Positions 44,114 through 53,122 of a stretch of 64,000 bases of DNA are shown piece after piece (within the stretch, counting starts at the first letter, position 1; each line of letters begins with the position of its first letter). Below the pieces are notes generated by a model. The model saw only the letters and a list, made by a program, of their open reading frames with translations. It made no database searches and had not been told where the DNA came from. The stretch is taken from contig JALHNB010000008.1 of NCBI GenBank assembly GCA_022843745.1, positions 107,468 to 171,467 of the forward strand, given 5' to 3'. Position numbers and translations under genes: made by a program. This DNA comes from Anaerolineae bacterium. Lineage in GTDB: Bacteria > Chloroflexota > Anaerolineae > Aggregatilineales > Phototrophicaceae.

Positions 44114-45526
44114 CTATTTTCTCGTACTGGCTTCTTCAAATGCCTGGACAATTTTGTAATAGCCCGTGCAGCGGCAAAGATTGCCTGTAATGCTTTGTTG
44201 AATCTGCTCTGTTGTGGGGTCAGGACATTCTTCGAGCAATTTTGCCCCGGCCATCAAGAATCCGGGTGTGCAGTATCCACACTGCACCGCACCCTGGTTG
44301 ATAAACGCCTGCTGGATAGGGTGCAGGCTGTCCCCAGATGCCAAACCTTCGACGGTCACAATCTCAGCGCCATGCGCACGCGGCGCACCTACCATGCACG
44401 ACATCACGGCAGCGCCATCCAAAAACACCGTGCAAGCGCCGCATTCTCCCTCAGCGCAGCCCTCTTTTGTACCTGGCAGACCCACGTCATCGCGCAAAAA
44501 GCGCAAGAGCGTTTTCTCCTGGCCTGTAGTGAGAGTCATCGGCTGACCGTTGATGGTGGTCTCAATCGGTTCATCACCATGATGGTCGTGTTTTTTAGTT
44601 AAGCCTGTTTTCACAATGGCTTTATTCGCGCCCCAGAGCATGGGCGGCTTTCTCGGCCAATTTTCAGCTTCGGCGTTAACCGCTAAAGCCCGCAGCGCCC
44701 GTGAAACCAGTACGCGCACCATTTCGACGCGATAGGCTGCCGTGCCGCGTATATCGTCAATCGGCTCAGGAGTGGCAGCGGCTAATCGCGCAGCATTGGC
44801 GATGACCTCTGGTGTCAGGTTTTCACCAATGAGCGCACGTTCAGCGACAGGCGCGTGAATAATCGTTGGCGCGACACTGCCCAGCGTGATTGTCGCGTGG
44901 GATACTTTTTCAGCCTCAAATGACAGAATGACCGCGACATTAATCACCGAAATCGCCTGCGCTCGTCGCAATCCCAGTTTGATAAAAATGCCGCGTTCAT
45001 TTTTCGCCAGTGCGGGAAAAGTAATCGCCGTCAGCAGCTCGTCCGGGCGCATCACGGTGCGGCGCACACCTGTGTAAAACGCTGACAGTGACATCGTGCG
45101 TTCGGCATTCAAGGATGTCAGTGTGACTTCCGCGTTCAGCGCCATCAGCGGCGTAATCGTGTCATTGGCGGGGGAAGCCGTGATGAGATTTCCGGCAATC
45201 GTCGCGCGGTTACGAATCTGCGGCGCTCCCACTTCCCAACAGGCCTGTGCCAATGGCAGCGCACGTTCAACCACTAACGGGCTATCGACAATGTGATTAT
45301 GCGTGACTAGCGGCCCCAGCCGAATGTCATCACCACGCAAGCTGATTTTATCCAGCCCCGGCACGCGCGTAATATCAACCAGCACATCGACTTGAGGGCG
45401 CTGTCCGCGTTCCATCTCGATGAGAATGTCCGTTCCCCCGGCGATGATGCGGGCGCGTTCGCCATATTCCGAGAGCAGTTCCAGCGCTTCCAGCAGCGAT
45501 GAGACGCTGTAGTAATGATTCCACAT
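44114..45526 (-). CDS. Fused FAD-binding and [2Fe-2S] subunit of molybdenum hydroxylase
   Basis: 470 aa. Residues about 1-285: CoxM-type FAD domain (ARIIAGGTDILIEMERGQ, VGAPQIRNRATIAGNLITASPANDTITPLMALNAEVTL, FIKLGLRRAQAISVINVAV). A His/Asp-rich linker KKHDHHGDE follows. About 315-470: ferredoxin-like subunit with CAEGECGACTVFLDGAAVMSC and the second cluster CGYCTPGFLMAGAKLL...GNLCRCTGYYKI. FAD-then-FeS order is opposite to eukaryotic xanthine dehydrogenase, where the FeS domain comes first. Feeds electrons from the Mo subunit encoded downstream. Confidence 0.94.
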   Translation of the reverse strand: MWNHYYSVSSLLEALELLSEYGERARIIAGGTDILIEMERGQRPQVDVLVDITRVPGLDKISLRGDDIRLGPLVTHNHIVDSPLVVERALPLAQACWEVGAPQIRNRATIAGNLITASPANDTITPLMALNAEVTLTSLNAERTMSLSAFYTGVRRTVMRPDELLTAITFPALAKNERGIFIKLGLRRAQAISVINVAVILSFEAEKVSHATITLGSVAPTIIHAPVAERALIGENLTPEVIANAARLAAATPEPIDDIRGTAAYRVEMVRVLVSRALRALAVNAEAENWPRKPPMLWGANKAIVKTGLTKKHDHHGDEPIETTINGQPMTLTTGQEKTLLRFLRDDVGLPGTKEGCAEGECGACTVFLDGAAVMSCMVGAPRAHGAEIVTVEGLASGDSLHPIQQAFINQGAVQCGYCTPGFLMAGAKLLEECPDPTTEQIQQSITGNLCRCTGYYKIVQAFEEASTRK

Positions 45527-45589
45527 TGAATCGGCACCTCTGAGATTATGCTACATCAATTTAACCAATTTGTCTCAAAAGGAAAATAA

Positions 45590-45679
45590 TTTACACAGGG
45601 TCGATTTTCCGCGCCGTCGCCGGATTGACAAGGCATCGTTTACACAGGGTCGATCTCCAGCACAGTTACCGGATTGATA
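45590..45679. repeat. Tandem partial duplication of the metallophosphoesterase 3' end
   Basis: About 40 bp, TTTACACAGGGTCGAT...CCGGATTGA, occurs at 45590-45630 and, diverged at several positions, at 45639-45679. The right copy is the actual gene end (VTVLEIDPV and stop); the left copy lies just past it and still reads as a similar ending. Confidence 0.75.
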
Positions 45680-46251
45680 TTGATAATGCAGGTATCCTGA
45701 TACTGCGTTTGAACGGTATCACGGCGGTCATAAGTATGGACATGACCATGCAGCATATAGCGCGGGCGATACCATTCCATAAATCGCAGCATCGCTTTGA
45801 ATCCCGTATGCGGCAAGTCCGTGCGATCATGAATGCCACGCGGCGGAGAGTGCGTTACCAGCACGTCCACGCCATAACCTGTCTGTTTCCGGCGCAACCG
45901 TAACCCCAGCCCCATCCGCATCACCATCCACAGCATTTCATTCTCACTGTATTGCAGCTTGTTGCTGTTATAGCGCATCGAGCCTTCAAGCCCTGTGAAT
46001 GTCAGCCCACCATGTGTAATCACGCGACGGTGCAAATTTTCGCCACCCGGCGGGTTTTCTTCATATCTCTCATCATGATTACCACACACATAAAACAGCG
46101 GCACATTCAGCGTGGACGTGATGTACTCCAGATAAACGGAGGGCATATCGCCACAGCTAATCATCAACTGAATATCGTTATAACGCCGTCGCAAATTTAC
46201 CGCGCTCTCAAGCTGCGGCATCACCGTATCACTGACACAAAGAATCTTCAC
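45640..46251 (-). CDS. Metallophosphoesterase
   Basis: Calcineurin-like phosphoesterase, about 203 aa. VKILCVSDTVMPQLES (D motif with Thr-Val in place of the usual x-H), LMISCGDMPSVYLEYI, FYVCGNHDERYE, VLVTHSPPRGIHD, and YMLHGHVHTYDRR are present in order. GTG (VKILCVSD) is preferred as start because family proteins begin there; an open TTG lies eight codons earlier. Substrate unknown. It stands between XdhC and the FAD/FeS subunit gene. Confidence 0.85.
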   Translation of the reverse strand: MKILCVSDTVMPQLESAVNLRRRYNDIQLMISCGDMPSVYLEYITSTLNVPLFYVCGNHDERYEENPPGGENLHRRVITHGGLTFTGLEGSMRYNSNKLQYSENEMLWMVMRMGLGLRLRRKQTGYGVDVLVTHSPPRGIHDRTDLPHTGFKAMLRFMEWYRPRYMLHGHVHTYDRRDTVQTQYQDTCIININPVTVLEIDPV

Positions 46252-46334
46252 ATTCAAACAACCCGTAAATTCCAACGAAATGTGTTTTAATCACTGAGAC
46301 AGGTGCAATGTAAGGTTATAAAAATCTCAGCGAC

Positions 46335-47165
46335 TCAATTTTCTACAGTAGTTACTTCATCCATCAGGCGCATAGGCCGCCCATCACCGCCGCGCCGGAT
46401 CATGGTAATTTCGGCCATGATACTGATCGCGATTTCTTGCGGTGTCTCGGCCTGCAATTCCAGCCCAATCGGCGAATGAATCCGCGCCAACTGTATATCA
46501 GTAAGGCCACGCTCCGTTTTTAAGGCCTGAATCGTCAGCGTCCAGCGGCGGCGGCTGCCGATTAAACCGATATACGGCGCGTCTGTCGCAAGCAAAGCCG
46601 GGATCAGGTTCACATCGACAGGCATCCCGCGCGTGACCGCCGCGATATAGGTTTGCGCCGTAATCCGCGTCTGCTGCGGCACTTCGGCAGGCTTGCAGAC
46701 CACATAGCCGTCCAGCCCTGGCGCGTACTCAGCATTACAATATTCGGCGCGATCATCGGATAAAATCACCCGGTAGCCCATCCACTTACCCAGTTCCACC
46801 AGCGCTTTTCCGACATGTCCACCGCCAATCACCAACAAAGTCGGCGCGATGTTGATTGGCTCGATGAAAATCTGCACGGTTCCGCCGCACACACCGGGAT
46901 CGCCATCCTGCAAGCTGTTGAGCGTATACGATGGCATCCGCGCTTGACCATCGCTCAGGGACGCAAGAGCTTCCTGGATAACTCGCGATTCCATCGCCCC
47001 ACCACCCACTGTGCCGACAATCGAGCCATCCGCACACACCAGCATTTTACTCCCAACATGACGCGGTGTTGACCCCTGTGTACTGATAACCGTCGCCAAC
47101 GCCACCGAATTGCCTTCAGCCTGTGCTTTTAAAAGTGCTTCGTACACCGCGCGGTCTTCATTCAT
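46335..47165 (-). CDS. xdhC: XdhC-family molybdenum hydroxylase maturation factor
   Basis: 276 aa. XdhC/CoxI N-terminal domain (VALATVISTQGSTPRHVGSKMLVCADGSIVGTVGGGAMESRVIQEA) and C-terminal Rossmann domain (TLLVIGGGHVGKALVELGKWMGYRVILSDDRAEYCN; YIGLIGSRRRWTLTIQALKTERGLTDIQLARIHSPIGLELQAETPQEIAISIMAEI). XdhC proteins bind and sulfurate or insert the molybdenum cofactor. Three bases after the large membrane protein gene, so in the same transcription unit. Confidence 0.94.
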   Translation of the reverse strand: MNEDRAVYEALLKAQAEGNSVALATVISTQGSTPRHVGSKMLVCADGSIVGTVGGGAMESRVIQEALASLSDGQARMPSYTLNSLQDGDPGVCGGTVQIFIEPINIAPTLLVIGGGHVGKALVELGKWMGYRVILSDDRAEYCNAEYAPGLDGYVVCKPAEVPQQTRITAQTYIAAVTRGMPVDVNLIPALLATDAPYIGLIGSRRRWTLTIQALKTERGLTDIQLARIHSPIGLELQAETPQEIAISIMAEITMIRRGGDGRPMRLMDEVTTVEN

Positions 47166-47168
47166 AGG

Positions 47169-49760
47169 CTACTTCACTTCGATATTCCCAATGAACAGGC
47201 GGCTGTCTGGACTGACTTCCAATGTATCGCTCTGAGGCGTTAAACGCTCGAATGTATATGGATTATAGAACCCAATGGCAACGCGATACAAGCCTGGAGC
47301 TACGCCGTCCAGATTCACCGTCATCTGATCTTCAAGATTCCCAGGCTGCCAGTTCCCAGGCAGTTCGCGACCATAGCCGGGATAACTATCAGCTTGCGCA
47401 ACAATTTTGCCGCTTTCATCCAGTAGGTGGACAAACACCTTGTAATCGCCTTGCGCACTACCGTCTGTGAACCACGTAAAATTCACATCCAGATTTTGCC
47501 CGCTTGATATGTCGCTCAGAGTCGCTTCCACAAGCTTGATCGAGCCATCCAGAAAAGTTTCAACGGACAGCCCCCTAAATATTTCCGGCTCAACGGCCTC
47601 CGGCAATACGATATATGCAGCAGGCGCATAATAGCCTTGATCGGGAATATCCAATTCAATACGCACCGTTATTTTTTCGTTGGTGATGAATCTTGCGGGG
47701 ATAAAAGTGTACAAAGTTAGCCAATAGCCGGGCACCGCCGGAATCCAATTTCGATCCACAAATTGATCGTTGACATAGATATCATATTGGCCGCGAAAAA
47801 GCGGGTGAAGCATTGTCCAAAGAGCAGCGTTCTCGCCAACTCTCGCGTTAACAACAAACGATTCTGTCCCGTTGAGATGCCGGGTGGCTGCATAATATCG
47901 ACAGGCATCATTCTGACATCTGACATCGCTCAATTGATAAACACCTGTCGCAAATCCCGGCACAGATACGCGATTGAGCCACTGATACTGATATTGTTTT
48001 TCAGATTCCAGGTCTGCGACATTGACCACTTCATATTCAATGCTCTGACCATCAGCGTCAATCGTTCCTGGCCCTGAATTCCAAAAAGCCCCACTCCAAT
48101 CCGGCTTGTAGATACCCTGGAAATCCGCCGCCAGCGCGACATTGTAATTCGGGTCAAGCGTCACCGGAAAACTCGCCAGCGGTTCGCCATAAATGTCCGT
48201 ATCCGCGATCATGCCCAGTCCATAGCCGTGACCATGACCATACGACGCGATGTAATCCGGCTGGTTGCGGATCAAAAATTCAGCGACTGAACCCGGTCCA
48301 TTGCGCCAGTATTCCGCCGCGCCGGGAGTCGTCAGGCCAACCATATCGAGCGTCATGCGCCCGCCCATATAGCGCATCATGCCCACGTCATGTACGGCGA
48401 TGACGGCATCTTCCGTCGTATTCGCTTGCAACCAACGCGCCATTTGCAGCGGCTGGCGGTAGACGTAATCGGCGTTGAGCGCGAAATGATTCAAAAAAGC
48501 CACGTCTGTCCAGAGTGCCATGAGAAAAACGAGGAGAGAATACAATTTGAACCACAGAGTCACAGAGAACACAGAGAAAGACAGAGATTTATTTATTTTC
48601 TCTGCGCCTTTGCCTCTCTGCGCCTTTGCGTCAAGAAGCATTCCAATTCCCCACGCCGCCAGCGGAAACAGCAGCGCGATCAACGGCATTTGGTAGCGCT
48701 TAAAATGCCAGAACGCCGTATCCAGCGTCGAAACTGCCGCCGTACCTGCGATTAGCCACGCCAGCAGGAGAAAACCAATCAATCTTCGCTCTCGGCGAAT
48801 CAACAGGAGGACAAGGCCAATCATCGCCAGCGACCCCATCAGAAATGGCAGATACCAGCCTTCGCGCGGGCTGTAACCCGTCACAAACTCGACCCACATC
48901 CGCACGAGATTTTCGAGAACCCGCCGAATGACAAGCGTTAAATCAAATGGGATTGTGCCGAAAATGGATTTCGCGGCGTTGCCGGACGCGACTGCCGATC
49001 CCGTGACGAGCCAATTGACCAACGGCTGTACGCCGAGCATCAAAATCGGGATCAATAGAATCAAAATTCGCCATTTTCGCAAGGGCGCACTGTGGTACAC
49101 CCCTACATCCATTCGCGAAGCGTCATCTGTAGGGGCAGGTCTTAGACCTGTCCAGCGTATCGTCCACATTTGCAAAATCATCGCGCCGACAGCCAGCACC
49201 GCCAGAATCCCGCCTTCGGGACGCATCAATGCCAGCAGGGAGGTGCTGATGATGAATACCCAGAAACGCCGCGCGATCACCGTGTATAACGTTGCCAGCG
49301 TGAGCAAAATCATCAGCCCGGTTTCCATGCCACTCATGAAATGCCACGACACCGCCCCGGTCAGCGCGAAAATCAGCGCGGTGGAGATAGCTAACCAATC
49401 CGGCGAGTAGAAAATTTTGACGAGTCGATAAATCAGCCCCATCGAACTGATAAGCGCCAATGTGCCGACGATCATCGCCCACAACGCGAGATTCAGCCCT
49501 TGAAAGCCAAGCAAATATCCGAAGGCGAGGATAAAGGGGTATAAAAAACTGGTCGCCCCGGAGGTCGGCGGCTGGCCGGGGTTGTACACAAATGGCTGAC
49601 CATTAGCAAGTTGCCTCGCATATTGAAAATGGATGTAAACATCATCCAGAGGAAGGAGGACCTCACCGCGCCCTGCCGTGAGACTGGCAAGGGCATAAAC
49701 CACGAAAATCAGCCCGGCGGTGACACAGAATAACGCCCAGATCAGCAGCGAACGGCTCAT
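47169..49760 (-). CDS. Large polytopic membrane protein, glycosyltransferase-like, with two in-frame repeat insertions
   Basis: 863 aa. Residues 1-430 hold about ten membrane segments. PLDDVYIHFQYARQLANGQPFVYNPGQPPTSGATSFLYPFIL after the first segment is typical of GT-C/ArnT-like or PMT-like proteins, with an Asp-Asp pair in the first outer loop. Residues 430-863 are extracytoplasmic, beta-rich, with aromatic repeats and a C-terminal domain (VFVHLLDESGKIVAQADSYPGYGRELPGNW...GLYRVAIGFYNPYTFERL). Donor lipid and acceptor are unknown. Residues about 203-225 and 374-405 are encoded by DNA that matches dispersed repeat families; see the separate repeat entries. Confidence 0.85.
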   Translation of the reverse strand: MSRSLLIWALFCVTAGLIFVVYALASLTAGRGEVLLPLDDVYIHFQYARQLANGQPFVYNPGQPPTSGATSFLYPFILAFGYLLGFQGLNLALWAMIVGTLALISSMGLIYRLVKIFYSPDWLAISTALIFALTGAVSWHFMSGMETGLMILLTLATLYTVIARRFWVFIISTSLLALMRPEGGILAVLAVGAMILQMWTIRWTGLRPAPTDDASRMDVGVYHSAPLRKWRILILLIPILMLGVQPLVNWLVTGSAVASGNAAKSIFGTIPFDLTLVIRRVLENLVRMWVEFVTGYSPREGWYLPFLMGSLAMIGLVLLLIRRERRLIGFLLLAWLIAGTAAVSTLDTAFWHFKRYQMPLIALLFPLAAWGIGMLLDAKAQRGKGAEKINKSLSFSVFSVTLWFKLYSLLVFLMALWTDVAFLNHFALNADYVYRQPLQMARWLQANTTEDAVIAVHDVGMMRYMGGRMTLDMVGLTTPGAAEYWRNGPGSVAEFLIRNQPDYIASYGHGHGYGLGMIADTDIYGEPLASFPVTLDPNYNVALAADFQGIYKPDWSGAFWNSGPGTIDADGQSIEYEVVNVADLESEKQYQYQWLNRVSVPGFATGVYQLSDVRCQNDACRYYAATRHLNGTESFVVNARVGENAALWTMLHPLFRGQYDIYVNDQFVDRNWIPAVPGYWLTLYTFIPARFITNEKITVRIELDIPDQGYYAPAAYIVLPEAVEPEIFRGLSVETFLDGSIKLVEATLSDISSGQNLDVNFTWFTDGSAQGDYKVFVHLLDESGKIVAQADSYPGYGRELPGNWQPGNLEDQMTVNLDGVAPGLYRVAIGFYNPYTFERLTPQSDTLEVSPDSRLFIGNIEVK
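48549..48640. repeat. CACAGAG-type dispersed repeat inside the membrane protein gene
   Basis: AACCACAGAGTCACAGAGAA... then a complementary-looking arm TCTCTGCGCCTTTGCCTCTCTGCG: an imperfect inverted repeat of a type seen dispersed in many bacterial genomes. Here it is in frame and encodes about residues 374-405 (AKAQRGKGAEKINKSLSF on the way). Confidence 0.75.
49084..49152. repeat. Dispersed CCCCTACA elements, copies 3a/3b, inside the membrane protein gene
   Basis: AGGGCGCACTGTGGTACACCCCTACA on the left and, in opposite orientation, TGTAGGGGCAGGTCTTAGACCTGTCC on the right, the latter with a GCAGGTCT/AGACCTGt hairpin. The insertion keeps frame and encodes about residues 203-225 (GLRPAPTDDASRMDVGVYHS) in a loop between membrane segments. 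Confidence 0.75.
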
Positions 49761-49766
49761 TCTAAT

Positions 49767-49845
49767 TTGAACCGCAGTCCCACAGGGAGGCTTCGCACAG
49801 ACACGGAGAACACAGAGAAAAAGGCAAAACTCTGTGTTTCAGTGG
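49767..49845. repeat. CACAGAG-type dispersed repeat upstream of the membrane protein gene
   Basis: TTGAACCGCAGTCCCACAGG...ACACGGAGAACACAGAGAAA...CTCTGTGTTTCAGTGG, the same family as the intragenic copy at 48549. It fills most of the gap between the LLM oxidoreductase stop and the membrane protein ATG. Confidence 0.75.
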
Positions 49846-49849
49846 ATTA

Positions 49850-50857
49850 TCAATTTGAGTAGCCATTCGCGAAGGTGTCGATCATCAGGCGTACATCATC
49901 ACCCAGGGGGTAGAGAATCGGGCAGGTCGCGCCATTAGCCACGTATTCACGGACTTTCCGCCGCACTTCATCGGGCGTACCGGAAGCGGTAATCATCTGT
50001 ACTACGTCATCTGGCACAAGCCGCATGGCATCTTCGATCTGTTCTTCGGTAGCAGGCCACGTTAAAACCTGACCGATTTCGTCCAATAATTCCTGTTTTA
50101 CGCCGCTGGCCTTCATGATATGCGGCTGCTGGCCGAGATATTGAGTCACCAGTTTACGGGCAGCATCCAGCGCCTTTTTGCGATCATCATCCACCGAGCA
50201 AACGACCAACTGCGGGCGGTCAACCTGGTCAATCGAACGGCCTGCGACACGTGCGCCTGCGATTAACTGCTCCATCGCGCCTTCGTTGTATTGGGGCGAT
50301 ACCAGATAATTTAGCACTGCGCCGTCGGCAATTTCGCCCGTGAGTGCCATCATTTTTGGCCCCGTCGCGCCAATATAAATCGGCACATTGCGTGGCTCTT
50401 TGCGGCCATGCACCACGTCGAGTTCAACATCTGTCAGGTGAACATATTCACCGTGAAAGGTCACACGTTCACGGGCAAGCAGCGCCCGCACAACCGTGAC
50501 CACTTCGCGCATCGCCAGCAGGGGTTTTTCGCGATTGATGCCTACTTTTTGCGCTAGCGGATCCCACCACGCGCCAATACCGCAGATAATCCGGTTCGGC
50601 GCGAGATCGTCGAGAGTCAAAAATGTCGCCGCAATCACCGCCGGATTGCGAGTCCAGTTGTTGATTACGCCAGAGCCAACTTTAATATTCCGCGTTGTCG
50701 CGGCAAACGCTGCCATCGGCACAACCGCATCGCGCACAAGGCGGCTTTCGGCCTGCCAGACGGCCTCGAATCCCCGCGATTCGGCGTATTGTACATATTT
50801 CATTGCATCCTGAAGCGAATGCGCGTCCTGCAAATAAAGCGCTACTCGATCTGCCAT
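49850..50857 (-). CDS. F420-dependent LLM-class oxidoreductase
   Basis: Luciferase-like TIM-barrel enzyme, 335 aa. [103 protein letters not shown] matches Mer/F420-dependent methylenetetrahydromethanopterin reductase-like proteins. [26 protein letters not shown] supports flavin/F420 binding. It is downstream of cofC in the F420 operon, so a deazaflavin cofactor is likely. Substrate unknown. Confidence 0.9.
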   Translation of the reverse strand: MADRVALYLQDAHSLQDAMKYVQYAESRGFEAVWQAESRLVRDAVVPMAAFAATTRNIKVGSGVINNWTRNPAVIAATFLTLDDLAPNRIICGIGAWWDPLAQKVGINREKPLLAMREVVTVVRALLARERVTFHGEYVHLTDVELDVVHGRKEPRNVPIYIGATGPKMMALTGEIADGAVLNYLVSPQYNEGAMEQLIAGARVAGRSIDQVDRPQLVVCSVDDDRKKALDAARKLVTQYLGQQPHIMKASGVKQELLDEIGQVLTWPATEEQIEDAMRLVPDDVVQMITASGTPDEVRRKVREYVANGATCPILYPLGDDVRLMIDTFANGYSN

Positions 50858-50869
50858 CTTTTCCTCATT

Positions 50870-50906
50870 CTAGCGGTTGGCTCTCAGCGATCAGCTTTTA
50901 GCCAGA
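50870..50906. repeat. CTCTCAGC/TTTCAGC short dispersed repeat, copy 1
   Basis: GGCTCTCAGCGATCAGCTTTTAGCC resembles sequences just upstream of the starts at 62323 (GCTCTCAGCTTTCAGCCATCAGCC) and 63191 (CAGCTTTCAGATTTCAGCGATC). Short and imperfect. Confidence 0.4.
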
Positions 50907-50944
50907 GTTAAAACTTAGCATAATTAGAGAAGAACAAAACGTTC

Positions 50945-51583
50945 TTAATCCGATGCGATAACATCCAGCGATTCGTAATCCACGCCGCCCACCAGATGAT
51001 TATATTTTTCCAGGTCAGCCGGATAATCAATGTCCAGTGCCAACCGCTCTGAGTGATAAACCTTTGGCTCGATCCCCTTCTCACGCGCCAGATTCGTATG
51101 CCGGGTAAAACTATTGTCGCCAAATGAATACGTCATCAAACCCGCCGGGCGCATAAATAGCGCATTCGTGCCATTCTGATGCTGGTCAGTGGCGATCACG
51201 ATAGAAGGCTCCTGCTGCCCCATCATCACCATTTGCGTCACATCCTCGCGCATGATAAGCGGCAAATCCGCCGGAAGCACCAGAACCGCCTGACAACCCC
51301 AGCCCGCGACCACTTGAGTCGCGCGTGTCAAAGCCGAATTTAGTTCCGGTTGACCGCTTTCCTGTACAGTACGCGCATTATAGTCCCGTGCAATCGCTAA
51401 AGCTTTGCTATCGCGGCTGATAACCAGTGTGCCAATCACCTGGGGGGTGTTGGTCACGACACTCAATACATGCCGGAACATGGTTTCGGCTAACTGCTGC
51501 CGCTGCTCAGGTGCAAGTGCGTCAGCCAAACGGCTTTTGGCGCGGTTTAACGGTTTAACCGGAATAATGACCCAAACACTCAT
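50945..51583 (-). CDS. cofC: CofC, phosphoenolpyruvate/2-phospholactate guanylyltransferase
   Basis: GTP-dependent activation of the three-carbon acid in coenzyme F420 synthesis, 212 aa. VWVIIPVKPLNRAKSRLADALAPEQRQQLAETMFRHVLSVV, VLVLPADLPLIMREDVTQMV, IVIATDQHQNGTNALFMRPAG and SFTRHTNLAREKGIEPKVYHSERLALDIDYPADLE are the CofC signatures. The ATG inside the overlap zone with cofD is chosen; a longer frame upstream lies within cofD. Companion nitroreductase suggests the PEP route, as known for other Chloroflexota. Confidence 0.94.
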   Translation of the reverse strand: MSVWVIIPVKPLNRAKSRLADALAPEQRQQLAETMFRHVLSVVTNTPQVIGTLVISRDSKALAIARDYNARTVQESGQPELNSALTRATQVVAGWGCQAVLVLPADLPLIMREDVTQMVMMGQQEPSIVIATDQHQNGTNALFMRPAGLMTYSFGDNSFTRHTNLAREKGIEPKVYHSERLALDIDYPADLEKYNHLVGGVDYESLDVIASD

Positions 51584-51587
51584 CGCA

Positions 51588-52517
51588 TCACCATTTCTCA
51601 ATCCAGTCCAACACTTTTCGAGCCAGAACTGCTCGGTCTGCATCAGAGCGCATAATTGTATCAAATGCCATCGAGCGCGTCATCGACATATCAAGATCGG
51701 CGTCGCGTTCGTCATAAATGAAGCCGTTCAGCACCTCTCCATAATATGTTACAATGGATTTCGCTGAAGAATCGTAATTTAATTCCGCCATCATTTTAGC
51801 GGCTGGCCCTTTGATCGCTACACCCTGAATAATCGGGGTGATCGCCACACGCGGCACGTCCCGATCCAGAAGCGCCTGCTTCAGCCCCGGCACAGACAAA
51901 ATCGGCATAATCGACAACCAGGGATTCGACGGCCCAAACAAAATCACATCAGCCTCAGCAATCGCCTGCTGGACTTCAGCGCTCATTCCTGCCGTTTCAA
52001 TGCCTTTCAATCGCAATGATTTCACAGTTGGCTGCCAGCGCATCTTCACGAAATACACCTGAAAATCGAGTTCGCCATGCTCTACGGTGTCTATCATGGT
52101 CGCGATTGGCGAATCCGTCATTGGCAGAATCGTATATTTGATGCCCAGATTATTTGTTAAATGGCGCGTAACCTGCGTGAGCGAATCGCCCGCCCGCAGC
52201 ATTTCGGTACGTACCAGATGGGTCGCCATGTCCTGATCGCCCAACCCGAACCACGTATCCACGCCCAGGCGTTGCAAAGCGCCGAGCGTGTTGCGCGTAT
52301 CGCCGCCGATGCCCCAACCATTGGTTTTATCGACCAACCCGGCCAACGTGTATGTCACGGTGTCCAAATCAGGGCAGATTCGCAGGCCGTAATGCCAGAA
52401 ATCGTCGCCTGTGTTGACAATAATCGTCAACTGCTCCGGCTCTAAAATTTGCGCGAGGCCGTGCGCCAGTTTCGCGCCACCCACACCGCCAACTAACGTC
52501 ACAACTTTTAACGCCAC
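51588..52517 (-). CDS. cofD: CofD, 2-phospho-L-lactate (or enolpyruvyl) transferase
   Basis: Transfers the activated acid to FO, making (dehydro)F420-0. VVTLVGGVGGAKLAHGLAQIL, TIIVNTGDDFWHYGLRICPDLDTVTYTLAGLVDKTNGWGIGGDTRNTLGALQRLGVDTWFGLGDQDMATHLVRTEMLRAG, FGPSNPWLSIMPILSVPG and SPIIQGxAxKGPAAKMM-like ITPIIQGVAIKGPAAKMM are diagnostic. GTG (VALKVVTLVGG) is chosen; family proteins begin here and the 50 upstream codons lie within the nitroreductase gene. About 309 aa. Confidence 0.95.
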   Translation of the reverse strand: MALKVVTLVGGVGGAKLAHGLAQILEPEQLTIIVNTGDDFWHYGLRICPDLDTVTYTLAGLVDKTNGWGIGGDTRNTLGALQRLGVDTWFGLGDQDMATHLVRTEMLRAGDSLTQVTRHLTNNLGIKYTILPMTDSPIATMIDTVEHGELDFQVYFVKMRWQPTVKSLRLKGIETAGMSAEVQQAIAEADVILFGPSNPWLSIMPILSVPGLKQALLDRDVPRVAITPIIQGVAIKGPAAKMMAELNYDSSAKSIVTYYGEVLNGFIYDERDADLDMSMTRSMAFDTIMRSDADRAVLARKVLDWIEKW

Positions 52518-53122
52518 AATACGCTCATTTCCAAAGGATGCCGAGTTTTTTCGCGCGATTCTGCGGGGTATCCCAATGTCAGCAGCGCTTGAGGCTGCCA
52601 ATCGGCGGGTAAATTCAAATTTTCGCTCACCACATCCGGGCAAAACAGCGGCGCACACATCCAGCACCCAGCTAACCCAGCATCATGTGCCGCCAGCAGC
52701 AAATTCTGCCCAGCCATTGCGACACTCTGCACAGCCATCATGTATTCTGCTCGGCTGCGTTTCTCGTCAGGATACGAATCCATATCCGCCATCGACAAGC
52801 ACAGCGCGATCAGCACGGGCGCAGAAGTGATACGCGAATAGGAGCGAGTCGTATCTTTCTCGATCAATTCCTGCGGCGCATTGTCTGCTTCCAGGTCTTG
52901 CCGCAGACGCGCACCCATCGCACTTGCCAGCGATTCTCTTTGACTATTGTCCTGGATCACAGCAAAACGCCAGGGTTGGCGGTTGTGCGCCGAGGGTGCC
53001 CAGGTTGCCGCTGTCAAAATGCGTTCGATCATTTCGCGCGGCACAGAATCGGGACGGTAGCGCCGGATAGAGCGTCGCTGCAAAAGCGCCTCAAAAAATG
53101 TCGTTTGCTGTTCACAATCCAT
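52508..53122 (-). CDS. Nitroreductase-family protein, probable dehydro-F420 reductase
   Basis: 204 aa FMN-binding nitroreductase. RRSIRRYRPDSVPREMIERILTAATWAPSAHNRQPWRF and SVAMAGQNLLLAAHDAGLAGCWMCAPLFCPDVV resemble the C-terminal domain of mycobacterial FbiB. In known F420 routes starting from phosphoenolpyruvate such a protein reduces dehydro-F420-0. It lies between cofE and cofD with overlaps on both sides (TAATG with cofE; about 10 bp with cofD), which supports this role. Confidence 0.9.
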   Translation of the reverse strand: MDCEQQTTFFEALLQRRSIRRYRPDSVPREMIERILTAATWAPSAHNRQPWRFAVIQDNSQRESLASAMGARLRQDLEADNAPQELIEKDTTRSYSRITSAPVLIALCLSMADMDSYPDEKRSRAEYMMAVQSVAMAGQNLLLAAHDAGLAGCWMCAPLFCPDVVSENLNLPADWQPQALLTLGYPAESREKTRHPLEMSVLWR

